The position numbers were made by a program, and so were the translations under genes. Under the pieces are notes generated by a model. It saw only the letters and a program-made list of their open reading frames with translations, was not told the DNA's origin and searched no databases. This document shows, one piece after another, positions 22,236 through 34,550 of a DNA stretch of 64,000 bases. The stretch is taken from assembly GCA_030248195.1 (NCBI GenBank), contig JASAND010021340.1:123529-187528 (forward strand). Direction: 5' to 3'. Numbering within the stretch: the stretch's first letter is position 1; each line of letters starts with the position of its first letter. This DNA is from Trissonchulus latispiculum (Eukaryota > Nematoda > Enoplea > Enoplida > Ironidae).

Positions 22236-22900
22236 GGGCCCCGTTGCATAAAACTAATAGTTGAACAGTATAACAGTATTTTGAACAGTGTAGCTACAAT
22301 TTATTGCGAGCGCACGGTTGTGGGTTCGAGACCCAGCAAATCCAGTAGTAAACAGCAACTTATACAACTTTTTTCTTTTTGATGTAAATATAATCAGCTA
22401 TTGCTGATGAGTTTTAAGGTGCAGTAGTGATGGTTTCCATTTTAGTTATAAAGCTATAGCATTAACGTACAAAATATTATAACTTTAATTGCAATATTTT
22501 AGCGAAATATGCAATTTCATTTTTTTCAATTGCATATTAATTAGTATCTTTTTGTGGAACTCTTGGTGGAACCAATAGTATCCATTAATGCTTCCTTTCT
22601 TTATTTGTGCTTGTGCTTACTTTTTATTGTGTAATAATGGACTTTTAAATAAATTAAATGCATTTGATGAGTCGAAATTGTTTGTTAGACTGTTAGTAGC
22701 AAACCTAACAGTAACAGTCCAACAGTGTTAACTTTTACGCAACGCTTGCGTTTGAACACTGTTGGTAGACACCGTTCAAACACTGTTAACAAACAGTCTA
22801 ACAGTAGTTGAACACTGTTAGTTTTATGCAACGAATTTTACCGTTCAACAGTTCAACTGTTAGACTGTTCAACTGTTCAAACTTCTATGCAACGGGGCCC
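22236..22900. mobile_element. Foldback element with GGGCCCCGTTGCATA ends and TGAACAGT-iterated arms
   Basis: The left end is GGGCCCCGTTGCATAAAAC and the right end is its inverse, tatgcaacggggccc. The arms are built of TTGAACAGT/ACTGTTCAA and CTAACAGT motifs (22258-22290; 22725-22880). A tRNA-like segment lies at 22291-22340. A smaller element with the same termini is at 53394-53820. No direct repeat at the borders. Confidence 0.78.
22291..22340 (+). other. tRNA-derived remnant inside the foldback
   Basis: The segment contains GGTTCGAGACC (22323-22333), a perfect RNA polymerase III B box, within a T-arm-like stem (tgggttcgagacccag). It is preceded by tagctacaatt...gcgagcgcac, which resembles a D-arm and anticodon stem of a tRNA. 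It is too short and degenerate for a functional tRNA. A tRNA-derived SINE head or captured tRNA fragment is the likely origin. Confidence 0.45.
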
Positions 22901-25510
22901 TGGTGAAACAAAGCTTCACTGGCTATTACAACAGGAAGATTGTTGGAATTTGATAGAACCATTGTCGGCCGATATTGAACAACATACCTTACAGAGGAAA
23001 GAAGCTTTAGATTTAGAGGCGGAATTATACCTTTTATCGGAGGGTTATTCATTTTCGGTTTCATTTGCAAAGGCCATAGTTTTACACACTTAACGAAAAG
23101 CTCTATCTGTATCACAAACCAGTATTTCTTCATTCGTTAATTGCATCAAATTGTAGTTCTCCTTAGCAAGTTAAAAGAAATCATCAATTAAATCCCTCAT
23201 CAGAAAGCTGATAAGGAATTCAAAATTACAGTTCAATTGCAAGAGGTTCTTATAACTACAGTGTCGAGAAGTGCCAGCCAGTTCTTAAAAGAGTCAAAAG
23301 TTATAAGCCATCACGCGAATAAAGCGTTTACCTGCGAAAATTATCAAAATAATGGATTTAATACCAAGTTTTTGGAGAAAAACTGTTAAAGATAATCTTA
23401 GCTTGGGAGCTTGTAATGGATTGTGAGCTAGGCTGAAGATTAATTTATCGGCATCTCATGGAAAAATCACCAAGGTCTGCAACACCCTATTTTATAGTCC
23501 TAAGTGCTAAGTGTGAACAGAGCTTCGGCCTACCTACAGCTGAATTGAATGATTGTTGCAGCAACAAATAAACACGAAAATTAATCAAACAGGTGTCTAC
23601 CTTTGAGGACAACTGTTTCTCTTTTGTCGACGTTGCAAGAAAAGATGGCTATCAACTGAAACGTAGCCGCACGACGACGCCAACGACAAGTCTTTATCAA
23701 AAGTGTCCTTTCTCAAGCTTCCGTTTAGCTTAAAGTCTTCCGAAAGAACTCTCTGTTCAGAAACAACTGTGCTTATGCTGGAATTAGTCAGCCTACCGGC
23801 CAATTTAGAGATCCAAATTCCCCTTATTTAATTCAATCTGGCCAGACTTTAATGCTATTTCCGTGTCCCATTGAGACCAAAAATTATGGTTTTCTGCTTT
23901 TTTTACATTTTTGATTTTCGGTCCAGCAAAGTGTTGTCTTTGAAATACATAACCAATTTTGTATAGGCCTCTCTGAAAAACTGTGAAATGCCAAAAACAC
24001 TTAGTCGGTTAGGCCAGTGAAATTGAAAACTTCTAACATATAATGTTAATTGAGATTGTCATGCAGAATGTTCTGTAAATCTATGGAGATTTGCTCAAGG
24101 AAGGATTTGAAAAGTTGGCACAAACTATCCAATTAACATAAAAGTTTCTGCTTACATAAAAGATTATGATAAATCCTAGCTGTACAAATTGGTAATGGTA
24201 AAGCCAGATCTCGGGTTGCATGCAAAGACACCAATGCATAGACACAAAAATTAGGAAAGCTTCCGCAAAGTATGTAGGTACACGCGTACACGACTTCTGT
24301 AAAACAGTTTATGTAATGTAAGCGTTCAAGGACTTTTCTAATTGAAAAGTTAAAAGATTAAGATATTTTAAGGATCCTTGCTCCACGGGGACTGTACAAC
24401 CCAATCGTATCGGATCATGACTTGTCAAAAAACCTCGGTCACTTCGAAAGCATCTATTCAGGGTCAGTTTCTATCCCCCAGCCAAATGTTACTATCTGCT
24501 GGAATTTCTCCTAGTCCAAACCTAAAGCAAACCAAGTAGCGGGGGAAAGGCCAAGACTTGTGTTATAGGCTGGACTGTCTGTGTCTATATAACTTATTTC
24601 ATCACCATTTCTTCAGGGGTTAGAAATGACCACATTCCAGATATTTTGGTACTAATTTGCCGAAAGTATCCTGATCTTCGGAGTTCCGCTCAGGAATTGT
24701 ATTCAACGAATTAGCTGTCTACAACTAATAGTCTTTATATGTATAATAGGAAGGAGAATCAAAGCCAGTCGGCTTCACTTTTCAAAGTTTTATACACAGA
24801 ACTGCTTGCATGATTTCAGAGGAAATCTGCAACAGAATCTACATATATTCGCAATCGTACGTGAAAAGTTTATGCACTATGCCTACTCTCTATTATCAGA
24901 GCAAAAACAATGCTCTGTTCGGTAACGGCTGACCCACCTCCGCAAATAAGACCTATCACTTTAAATGAATTCGTCAGCTATGCTTACACGTTTAAGCAAG
25001 AAAACAGACCTCCTCTGTTGGTTCAACGTGTGTCTGTTGCAAGCCTGAACGTGCAAGCATAGCGGTCAAATTTGTTCGAAATAATTAGAACAGTTTCTGA
25101 TCGCACAGAGTAGGTCTAATGTCATACTATTAAATTACATGGTCTCTTGTTAATATTATGCATAAAAATCAATATTGATTTTTTAATAACTGAAGTGTAC
25201 AGTACTTATTACTTAACAACCATTTCGTAAAGATAAAGCCCTGGCGGGCTTCCTTGAACTACTTCCAAAATATTTTGGAATTAAGTTTCTTGAAACTCGT
25301 GACAAAAGGAGAAAGAGGAAGCCAGGACATGTAAAAATTAATCAAATCGTACTACATCAATCTAATCTTCCAGAGAATTCCACTAATCTTCTTCATGACT
25401 GAAGGTTCAAAATAAGGTGCCTGTCTACCCTAGTTACCAATGAGATGGACCGGACCCACCCTTCAAAAGCAATACAAACCCAATTTCCTAATCTTATTTT
25501 CTAAAAACAG
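22901..25510. other. Intergenic stretch, little recognised
   Basis: Between the foldback at 22.2-22.9 kb and the annexin polyadenylation signal I see no exon with a recognisable product. Short open frames such as 22887-23093 (+) and 23597-23803 (-) resemble nothing known to me. The only structured piece is 24930-25095, a diverged copy of the palindrome family found at 48900-49212. Confidence 0.5.
24930..25095. repeat. Diverged copy of the 48.9-kb palindrome family
   Basis: ggctgacccacctccgcaaataagacc and the following gctatgcttacacg...ttggttcaacgtgtgtctgttgcaagcc track the centre of the 48900-49212 element, including the tandem of AGCATAGCG near 25058. The outer inverted repeats are no longer visible. 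Confidence 0.55.
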
Positions 25511-25516
25511 AATAGA

Positions 25517-25522
25517 TTTATT
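25517..25522 (-). promoter_or_regulatory. Polyadenylation signal of the annexin gene
   Basis: AATAAA on the minus strand lies about 160 bp after the annexin stop codon. It is the first such hexamer downstream. Confidence 0.5.
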
Positions 25523-25678
25523 CCAATTACCGGGCAAAAACAAATAATTCAAAACATGTATATGTAGTAGCAGATGAATATAGGTTATTTAAAGAAATAC
25601 TGTTGACACAGTTTTGTCAAAATGCAGATACATATTTTCAATTATATCGTCTGAGATTCCAACAGCAAAAAGATCCAT

Positions 25679-28600
25679 TTATCCTTCAATTAAAGCCAAG
25701 AGAGCAGCTCGATAATGACCTTTGGCCTCTTTCTGAAATAATGTAAAAGGATACTAGAAAATACATATTTGATCAGGCATATATAATATAATTGATTCCT
25801 GCAGACAAAAATAAAATAAACAAAGGACACAACTCCCTCTCTAAATATTTTTACAAAACTTCCTTCTTAGTGCAAAACTGCAGAATAAACGCATAGGCAT
25901 TATAAAAACTTCGGCACAAAATAAACAACTTAACACTGACTACACATTGCAGTTATGTACAACAGCGAAGTATGCTGCAAATATAAACAAAAATATGCAA
26001 ACCGTGAGAGCTTCCTCCAAAGTTGTTTTGTACTGAGCGGCATACGCAGCCTTGATTTCTTGCATGTCAATTTCGGATCTTGACACAATGACACGAATCA
26101 GGGTGCTATCATCACAACCCATTCCCTAAACATGCCATCGGAATTGAAAAATAGCAGCTTCACAACTCATACAATGCACGAACAGAGTAATTAACATAGA
26201 GTTCGGTACGTAAAGGGGAAGGTACTTCTCTATAAAAAACCCTTCCCTTTAATGCTATATTTGGTATCACTAGACTTATATCAATCGAATACTATGATTT
26301 TGCTCATGGAAACAAGGATAAATTTTCACAAGGAACTATGACTAAGATGGTTCAAAACTATTAGAAACCATTACTGACGTTATTATTTCAAGCCTGCATT
26401 TTTCAATTATGTTAAGCTGTTAGGAGTTTTCAACAAATGTTCACGATATACAGGCTAATTCAGACTTCCGGGTAAACTAGCCCCAAACCGTAACGGTAAC
26501 TCCAAAAACGAATGCTAGACTATGCCTCAGCATTGTCTTACTTATTGTAATGCTTACTAATCACAACGACAGTACCTAATATCTCACATTGCTGGAACTT
26601 CTGTTCTCAAATTCTAAATTAAGTAGATTAAGGAAGATACTTTCCACCTATGATACGTACCTTCATAGCTTTGAACAAACGTTCAGCAAAGAAGGCTGGA
26701 CGATTCTTCACCACTTTTACTAAAACAGAGAAATGTCAAAAACGATCTGTACATACATAATTATTTGGTAATAGAAACGTTCGTTTTTACATAATCCTAA
26801 CTAACTTATTTAGACAGATGAGATCAAAATTCAATCCTACCAATTGCCAAAAGAGCTTCCTTAGTATCGCCAGAGAATTCCTTCTTTATGGCATGTTCGA
26901 TCTCATGGCCACGTTGTGCCTTGTATTCCTTAAAGATGGCCTGAAGTTGAGCATAGCTCTGACTGGCAAAAATTCTAGTGAACAGGGCTTCATCTGTTCC
27001 CAGCTTTCCTTCACCGCCTTTATATAAGGCCTAAATAAAGCATGGCATACAAAAACAACAAAATAATTGTAATTGTCGTACGTATAACACGATAATTATA
27101 CGTAAATTACCGTAATGATACTTGCAGTGACTAATTCAGGCAAATAGTTCATGACTGATTGTTACGTTAAATAAATATTCATGAATGAAGATAGTAGGAA
27201 TAAGTTCACAATTACAATTAAGAAGTAAAATAATCACCTCAGCATCCATCTGTGCCTTAGCTCGATCAACATGATAGCTTTCATCACGATTAGCCTGAAA
27301 GATAAACAAAATGTTTGTTGTACGTTCATAAGCACCTGACAAATCTATTTAACACAAATCCAAATTGAGGCTCACCTGACCACGGGTGGAATGCCAAAGC
27401 ACCCTTGCTGCAATGCGAGATTTTCTCTATGCGTGCCGTATACCTCTCTGATTTTTGGGAATTTTACAGCATACACTAAATGTAACACCTCCTATGCACA
27501 ATAGATAGTCCGTCTTCATTTATCATACCAGATTACGTTTACATACGCTAATCGATAATTTCATTCCTAGATAAGTGTAATACATTTTCAAGGATTCGAG
27601 CACCGAAACAGACATCGAACAAATAAACGGGTCTCTTGCGCAATTCCCCCCCCCAGCCTTAACTTTTGATTTTTTTGACCAATAACTTTGAAATTTTGTA
27701 TGGGTGCATACTAGAGGCTGATGAATTCAAAAATTCAAAAATTTTAAAATTTTAAAAATTTTTAAAAATTTTAAATTTCATTTTGGTAAGGGGGGACACC
27801 AAGGGGAACCGAAAAATTTTTTGAAAAAATTTTTGCTGAAAACGTGCATACAGGGGTTTTCAGGTGTGCTGAGCACGAATCCGAAATCCGTTTTTCGATA
27901 AAGCTTTTCGTTAGCTTAAAATAAGCTAAAGTTATAAGCTTAAGATGTAAGCTTATCCTGAGCTAACGAAAAGCTTTATCGAAAAACGGATTTCGGTTTC
28001 GTGCTCAGCACCCCTGAAAACCCCTGTATGCACGTTTTCAGCAAAAATTTTTTCAAAAAATTTTTCGGTTCCCCTTGGTCCCCCCTTACCAAAATAAAAT
28101 TTAAAATTTTTAAAAATTTTTTAAAATTTTAAATTTTTTGAATTTTTGAATTCATCAGCCTCTAGTATGCACGTATACAAAATTTCAAAGTTATTGGTCA
28201 AAAAAAATCAAAAGTTAGGGCTGGGGGGGAATTGCGCAAGAGACCCCAAATAAACTACATTACATTGAGGAGTGACATCAACAGCTTTCTGAAATCTCCA
28301 CTTGTGTCACTGGCAACATCCTTGTCCATGTCCCGAGCGTATACTAAACCAAAAACTAAGCGCATTAGCAGGATGCAACAATCGACTTAAGGGAGGGGGT
28401 GTCGCCAATTTTCGACCATTTCCGATTTTTCTCATTTCCACATATTTTGTACTTCGGGTCCACAAAACAAGACAGTAGCATTTGTTGCAAAACTTTCCCT
28501 ATCATTCACAATAGTCCTCTAAAGGTGACCACGGCATGCGTTAAAAATTCCCCAACCGCAACAGCACCCCAACAGCAACAACAAATTTATCCAATTTTAA

Positions 28601-31600
28601 CAAAGCTTCTGTAAGGTTTCGGAAAATATAGTTACCAAACCATCATAACAACCTTACCAAATTCTACCTAAACTTACAGTGCCGATAAGCAAATTTCATT
28701 TTTTCAATATCCGAATTAGGTCGACTGCACAGAAGCTCAATGAGAACAATTTCCGCCGTCCCCAAACCCTAAAGTGAAATTCATTCATAAGTCAATTATA
28801 CTCATCGACTGACCAATACTCGCAATACAACAAATCGAAGAGAACAATGTCTTAGAGAAAATGCTTCTGCCTAAAGAAATTAAGTAAACAATTCCAAACA
28901 ATGGATTAATTGTTCAAAAACAGAGTAAGCATACAATAAACATAGCCAACCGTTACAGCGGCTTCATACACTGGCTTGCACCAACCATTATTAACTCGAT
29001 GTTACGTTAACTCAGTGTTAACAAGAGATAACCCGCAGTTAGACCGTTGCACCAAATTAGGTTAACGTAACTCGGTGTTAGCCTTAAGGTTAACTCGGTG
29101 TTAAACACCAAAAAGTAACTCTCAGCGGGAGTAGGGTTAACCCTTATAGCGCCACTATTTCTAAGGATATTACTATTATTTTTATTCCTGAATTAAATTC
29201 TAAGATAAAATATAGGTACTGAGTGACAATTGAATAAATGAGTGACCTTAGGACGATTCGGAAAAAGCTTCCACAAATTTCTCAATTTCTCAAAAATTGC
29301 TTTGACCCCTTCGACAGCTATGATGACTCTTGAAACGAAGGTTCCATTCAGAAAAGACATTGAGGTAAGGTTTATATGACATTAATTTTACAGTGTCCCT
29401 CCAGATTATTGTATTTCATTGTATCAAGTCCAGTACAAGAAAGTATTCTGTTAACTTTATTCTGCAGCCGATAACACCGGGTTAAATGGATGGCCATAAC
29501 CGCTTCCCGATTGGATGGAAACTGTTTCTGGCTCCCTACGGATTGGCTAACCCTCTATTAAAAGTTAACTCGGTGTTAACCTTTAGGTTTCGTAACACTG
29601 AGCTGAAAAGCGTTGGTGCAGAGGGTTAGGGTTAACCTTAACCATAAGGTTAATTCGGTGTTCTGTAACCTGCTGCACTCAGGGTTAACTCGGTGTTAAC
29701 CTTAACCTTAATCTTATTTGGTGCGAACGAGCGACAGTCGTGCACGCACAAAGACGCGCGTCGATGCGTCCGCCTCACTTGACTTTTAGCAATTTAAAAT
29801 CCTGCTGTTGCGCATTCACTCTCAGAAACTCATGATGACGCATGCGAGTGTCGTTCGCTCGGCTACTCGCGACTGGAATAATGAAATAAATATTCCACCC
29901 CACCATACGCAATAACAAAGACATGCAGAAACAGGGTGTATTTACTACTTTAACGGCTTTATGAATTTGTGCGGCATCGTATTCATCGGGAGGGCTGAGC
30001 AGAGCCACCACCAGATCCTCCAAATTGGACTTCAGCTCCTTCATTAAATCCTTCACGAGATCCTGGAACAATAAAAGCACAAAGCACATATAAAGTTTGA
30101 CCATAATCAAAACATTTTCAAAAACAAAGCCAGTTGAAGAAATTATCAGTTGATTTTAGTATAACCTATATAGTGCTACTGTAACCAAGAGTACATTAAA
30201 CGTAATAAATATAGGGCCTTGCACAAGTCATTCGGAATTGCGTTTTATGCATACATTTTTAAATCACTGGGTAGAGCAAGAAACGTAACCAAGTAGTGTA
30301 GCAGGTTATTTAACTAAAGTTGTATATAATTAATGAATATGAAAACAATAAATTATCTACCATAAGCCTTAGGTCAATTAGCACTTGGCCCAATTAGCAC
30401 TAACAACTAGACGAAATATATTATTACAGTCATCTTATATGAACGCATGCAATTGTTCAAGGTGGGTGGGGTCCAGAGTTGGCAACCGGGCCCTAGTACC
30501 CGCTAATACCCGGCCATGGATCCTGACGGGCCGGGTCCTGAATAATAGTCAGTAGAGATGAGCCCGGCCCGCCAAATTAAAAATTCTAAAATTTTGCTAA
30601 CTATATTATTTAAAAGGTTTCAATGCAAGATGGAGAGGCTAAATTATGCTACGAAATGTTAAATTTTGCCATAAAATAACCATAATCAGTAAATGTTTAG
30701 CTAATTTTAGTGATTTTAAGACATTTTCTAGAGTTAATTCGACCAGCTCCGGCCCGCTCCGGCCCGCAGTTAAAAAATTTCACGGTCTGGCCCGGCCCTG
30801 CCCGCTAACCAGTGGAGATGCTCACCAACCGAGCCGACGGGCCGAAATGCTCATCTTTAATAGTCAGAAGTTTTGCAGAAATCAGAGTCCTGAATAATAG
30901 TTTGAAATTGAAAGAAACCTCTAAAATCAGGCATTATTGAGTCGAAAATCAAAGTTTAGATACTTTTGTTAGTGCACGATAGAAAACTTAGAATTTTGTA
31001 TTGCTTGCTGTAAACCATTGCTTAAGGTGGTGGTATCCTTTTGTGCAGTGCTTCTATGGTGATTCTTTAAAACGTTATAACTTTCGCAATTTTGGGAGTT
31101 GGAAAGAGCTTTATACATCGTTTTAAAGCTTATAATCAGTACATTCATATGAGCTTACGAAACTAGCAAAATTATTAAAAAATTAGCAAACATTTTCTGA
31201 CATAACGACACATATACATAGTCCAAAAATTTGAACATTGATTTTTCAAGACTGCAGAACCAGACAAAATTTCTTTTTGCCCTATCATACAGAGGACATA
31301 TGGGCCGAGGGACGTTTTTTGGGGTTTTGTTCAGTATCACCAACGGTTGAGAAAATTCGCAAAATGCACGGAAGCACTAAATTTTCAAACTTTGCACTAA
31401 ATTTTCTCGAAACTGGGAACGTTTTAGCCATAACCAAGAAAAACGACCCTCCGCAATAGTACGAATTTCCATTTTCCTGAAAATCTCCGGAATCTGTAGA
31501 GTAGTTTTTGAAAAATCGATGTTTAAAACAAAATAACCGCAGTTTAGTCAAAAAGGTTTTCCGGCCAAATCTCTAGCTGAAAGCAATAAAGTCCGGCTAG

Positions 31601-34515
31601 TAGGGATTCATAAAATGTGCACTTGGACGCTATATTGATTGAGTATAAATGGAACTAAATTGTTGGCAAGGTTTGGCAGTAATTTTGAAAAAACTGATTT
31701 CCTCGAAAATGGCCATTTTTTGACCCTCAAAATGGTTTTTGCTTATACCGACTTAACCACTGGAGATAGCTCAAAGGTTGTAAAAGCAAACATATATATT
31801 CATTTTTGTGTCCTCTTTCCAGCCATAACAACCAATCCCGTGTCTGGTCTACCTACTGGAAGAACAAGGCCAAAAACCAAAACTTTATCTTTTGGCCTAA
31901 AAATCCGGGACTGGCCCCAGAATGTTAAAGAGCACGGAAGTATGTTATTTAGCAAGTTTTAGCTATTTACGTAAAGGATTAAAGCCGTATGATTAAAAAA
32001 ATACCCGAAAGGAAACCAGCACCTTAAATACTTTTTATGAGGGAAGCCGGGCCAGGACGGATCCCTGCCGGGTACGAAAATTTGGATCCGGAGCCAACTC
32101 TGGTGGGACCCCCACCTCCGGTACATCTGGGAAATGCAAATGCTGAAACAACGAGGTACGCCAACACCAAAATTTATATACTATATATATACATATATAT
32201 ATATATATATAGTAAAGGGACTGAATGTGGGCCACCCTACAAAGTGGGCCGCCGCTGCAGTTTTTTAACTATATTTATGTCTCAGTTCAAAGATAGAGCA
32301 TCATTTTATACCACATGATAGCTTGACATGTCGGCAATGTCGTCATGTGATTCTTTTGACCAATAACACAACAGCGCGCGAATTCGTTTACACTATAGCC
32401 ATTCAATTTTTATTTCAAACGCGTGGGCACTATTTTTGCAACGTGTCCGACTCTTTTTTACTTTACTAGAATACAAATGTGCCACGGTGAATCATAGTGA
32501 TTTTTACACCATTGTATAGTGTAATGTCTGCTCTTTTCACCTGGCTAAATTTCATTTTTCAAAACGTTTGCATTGGAGAGATATAAACATTCTTGCCAAC
32601 CTCGTCAAAATTTGTCATTTTCCTTGCAAAGTGGGCCAAGAGTCTTGCAATCTGAATCGGGTAAGGCAAAGTGGGCCCTGCTTAAATATAGCACTGTTTC
32701 AGAACAGCTATGCATATAATGCTGAGTAAATGTCCATAGAACAGGTATGGATAGGTGGAAATCTGAGAGTGAGACATTAACCTTGGTTAATTAACATTAA
32801 CAGTGAGGGTAATATTATCCTTCAAAACTAAAAAAATATGAAATTTTTTCCATGTATTCACCATTTTTAAACCAAGATTTATGCAATTTTGTACCGTTTT
32901 GCGAATCTATGAGTATTTAATATTTTTATATTTTATTTAAATTTCATTTTTAACTTTTCATAATTTGCAGCATTTTGAATTCTGGACTCTGGAGTGGGTA
33001 TCGACCGATCCTGTCGCACCATGTGTCCATTTCGTGTAGTCCTCTTTCAGGAACCTGCCTTTAAGCAAGAGTTCTTGAATTTTACTATTTAATAGTTACA
33101 ACGTTTATATACTACTTTTTAAAAATTGTATAAAAGCTACAATCCTAGACGTCTTTGTGTTTTAGGAGTTGTGCGTTTACATTTTTATCCTATCTATCTA
33201 TGCCAAAGTTATCTCTGATTTTTGTTTTCTGCAGTTCTGTTCAAACTTTGCAATGCAGTTTGACCAGACTTGTCAACCTTCAATCTCCTCAGTATCACTT
33301 CTCCAGCAGCGCTGGATGCGGAGAGGAGAGTAACCTCTGAGCTGTAGGGGACCATTCCAGACCCTTCATTGGACTCCGTCCCGTGGAGTCGTCTCGTCCC
33401 CACTGTCATTTCGCCAAAATGTGCCTAAAATTCCACTCTGCTCAGTCCCGTTGCCACCGATTCGGGACTCTCACAGGTCCACGCCGATGTTAATTACTAT
33501 GAAACCTGAGAAACCGAAAACGAAACAGAAACAGAAAGAAACAGAAACCGCCAGAAACCTGAGGGCTATCGCGGCAAAACAGTTTGGATGGATCAATTAA
33601 ACTTTATCCCCCCACCAACAAAAGTTGCCTTTGCCGTTGCCAGAGATCAGCAGAACTTTAGAGCATGATTTATACATCGTTGGAATGCTTGAGATGTGCT
33701 TGATATATTTAATGGTGTAAAGTAGTTTGCTGGAGCTTGCTGCTATAAAGTTAAGCTTAAAAGGCTACCAAAAATTGCAAAAAGCGGTAATTTTGGTAGT
33801 CTTTTAAACTTAACTTTTAAGGCACCAAGCTCCAGCAAACCACTTTACACCATTAAATTGAACATATCTCGAGCATTCCAACGATGTATAAATAATGCTC
33901 TAAAGTTCTGTTGATTTCTTGCAATGAGCCTATAAGGTTGACCAACTTTTGTTGTGGGGGGATAAAGTTTAATTGATCCAACAGTTTTTGTTTTGCGTGT
34001 TCTCAAATTAACTAAAACTCACTAATTTTGTGGTTTTTCGTCTTATTTACTGATTTTATAATGTACTATTGTCATTGTGGTCTGAGTAACTGATAAAGTT
34101 CAACGTGGAAGATGTTTGTTTGGGAATTAAAAGAATTCTGTTGGTTGGTATAAGCTAATTGTGAATTCTTCACATATTGAAGTAAAATAGATGTGGTTTC
34201 GTTGAAATGCACTCAATGCGTGCAAATTTAGTTAGGCCCACATTTGAGACCACCTGGCCCACATTTTGATACCACTGAGTCACATTTGAAGACAGCTTGT
34301 AATGTGAATCACCTTCAAGTTTTAATGCTAAATAAATTAATAAGTACTAATTAGTAAGTTAGATCTTTATGAAAATTTGCTTATAATATATGCAAAGCGT
34401 AGAACAACTGATACAACAATTCTCCGCCTCCTGGCTTCAGCGGTAAAGGAGAAACAGATTTTTTACCATTTATGACCATTTTTCGACAAAAAAGGTGACC
34501 CAGATTCAGTCCCTT

Positions 34516-34550
<35 letters not shown>

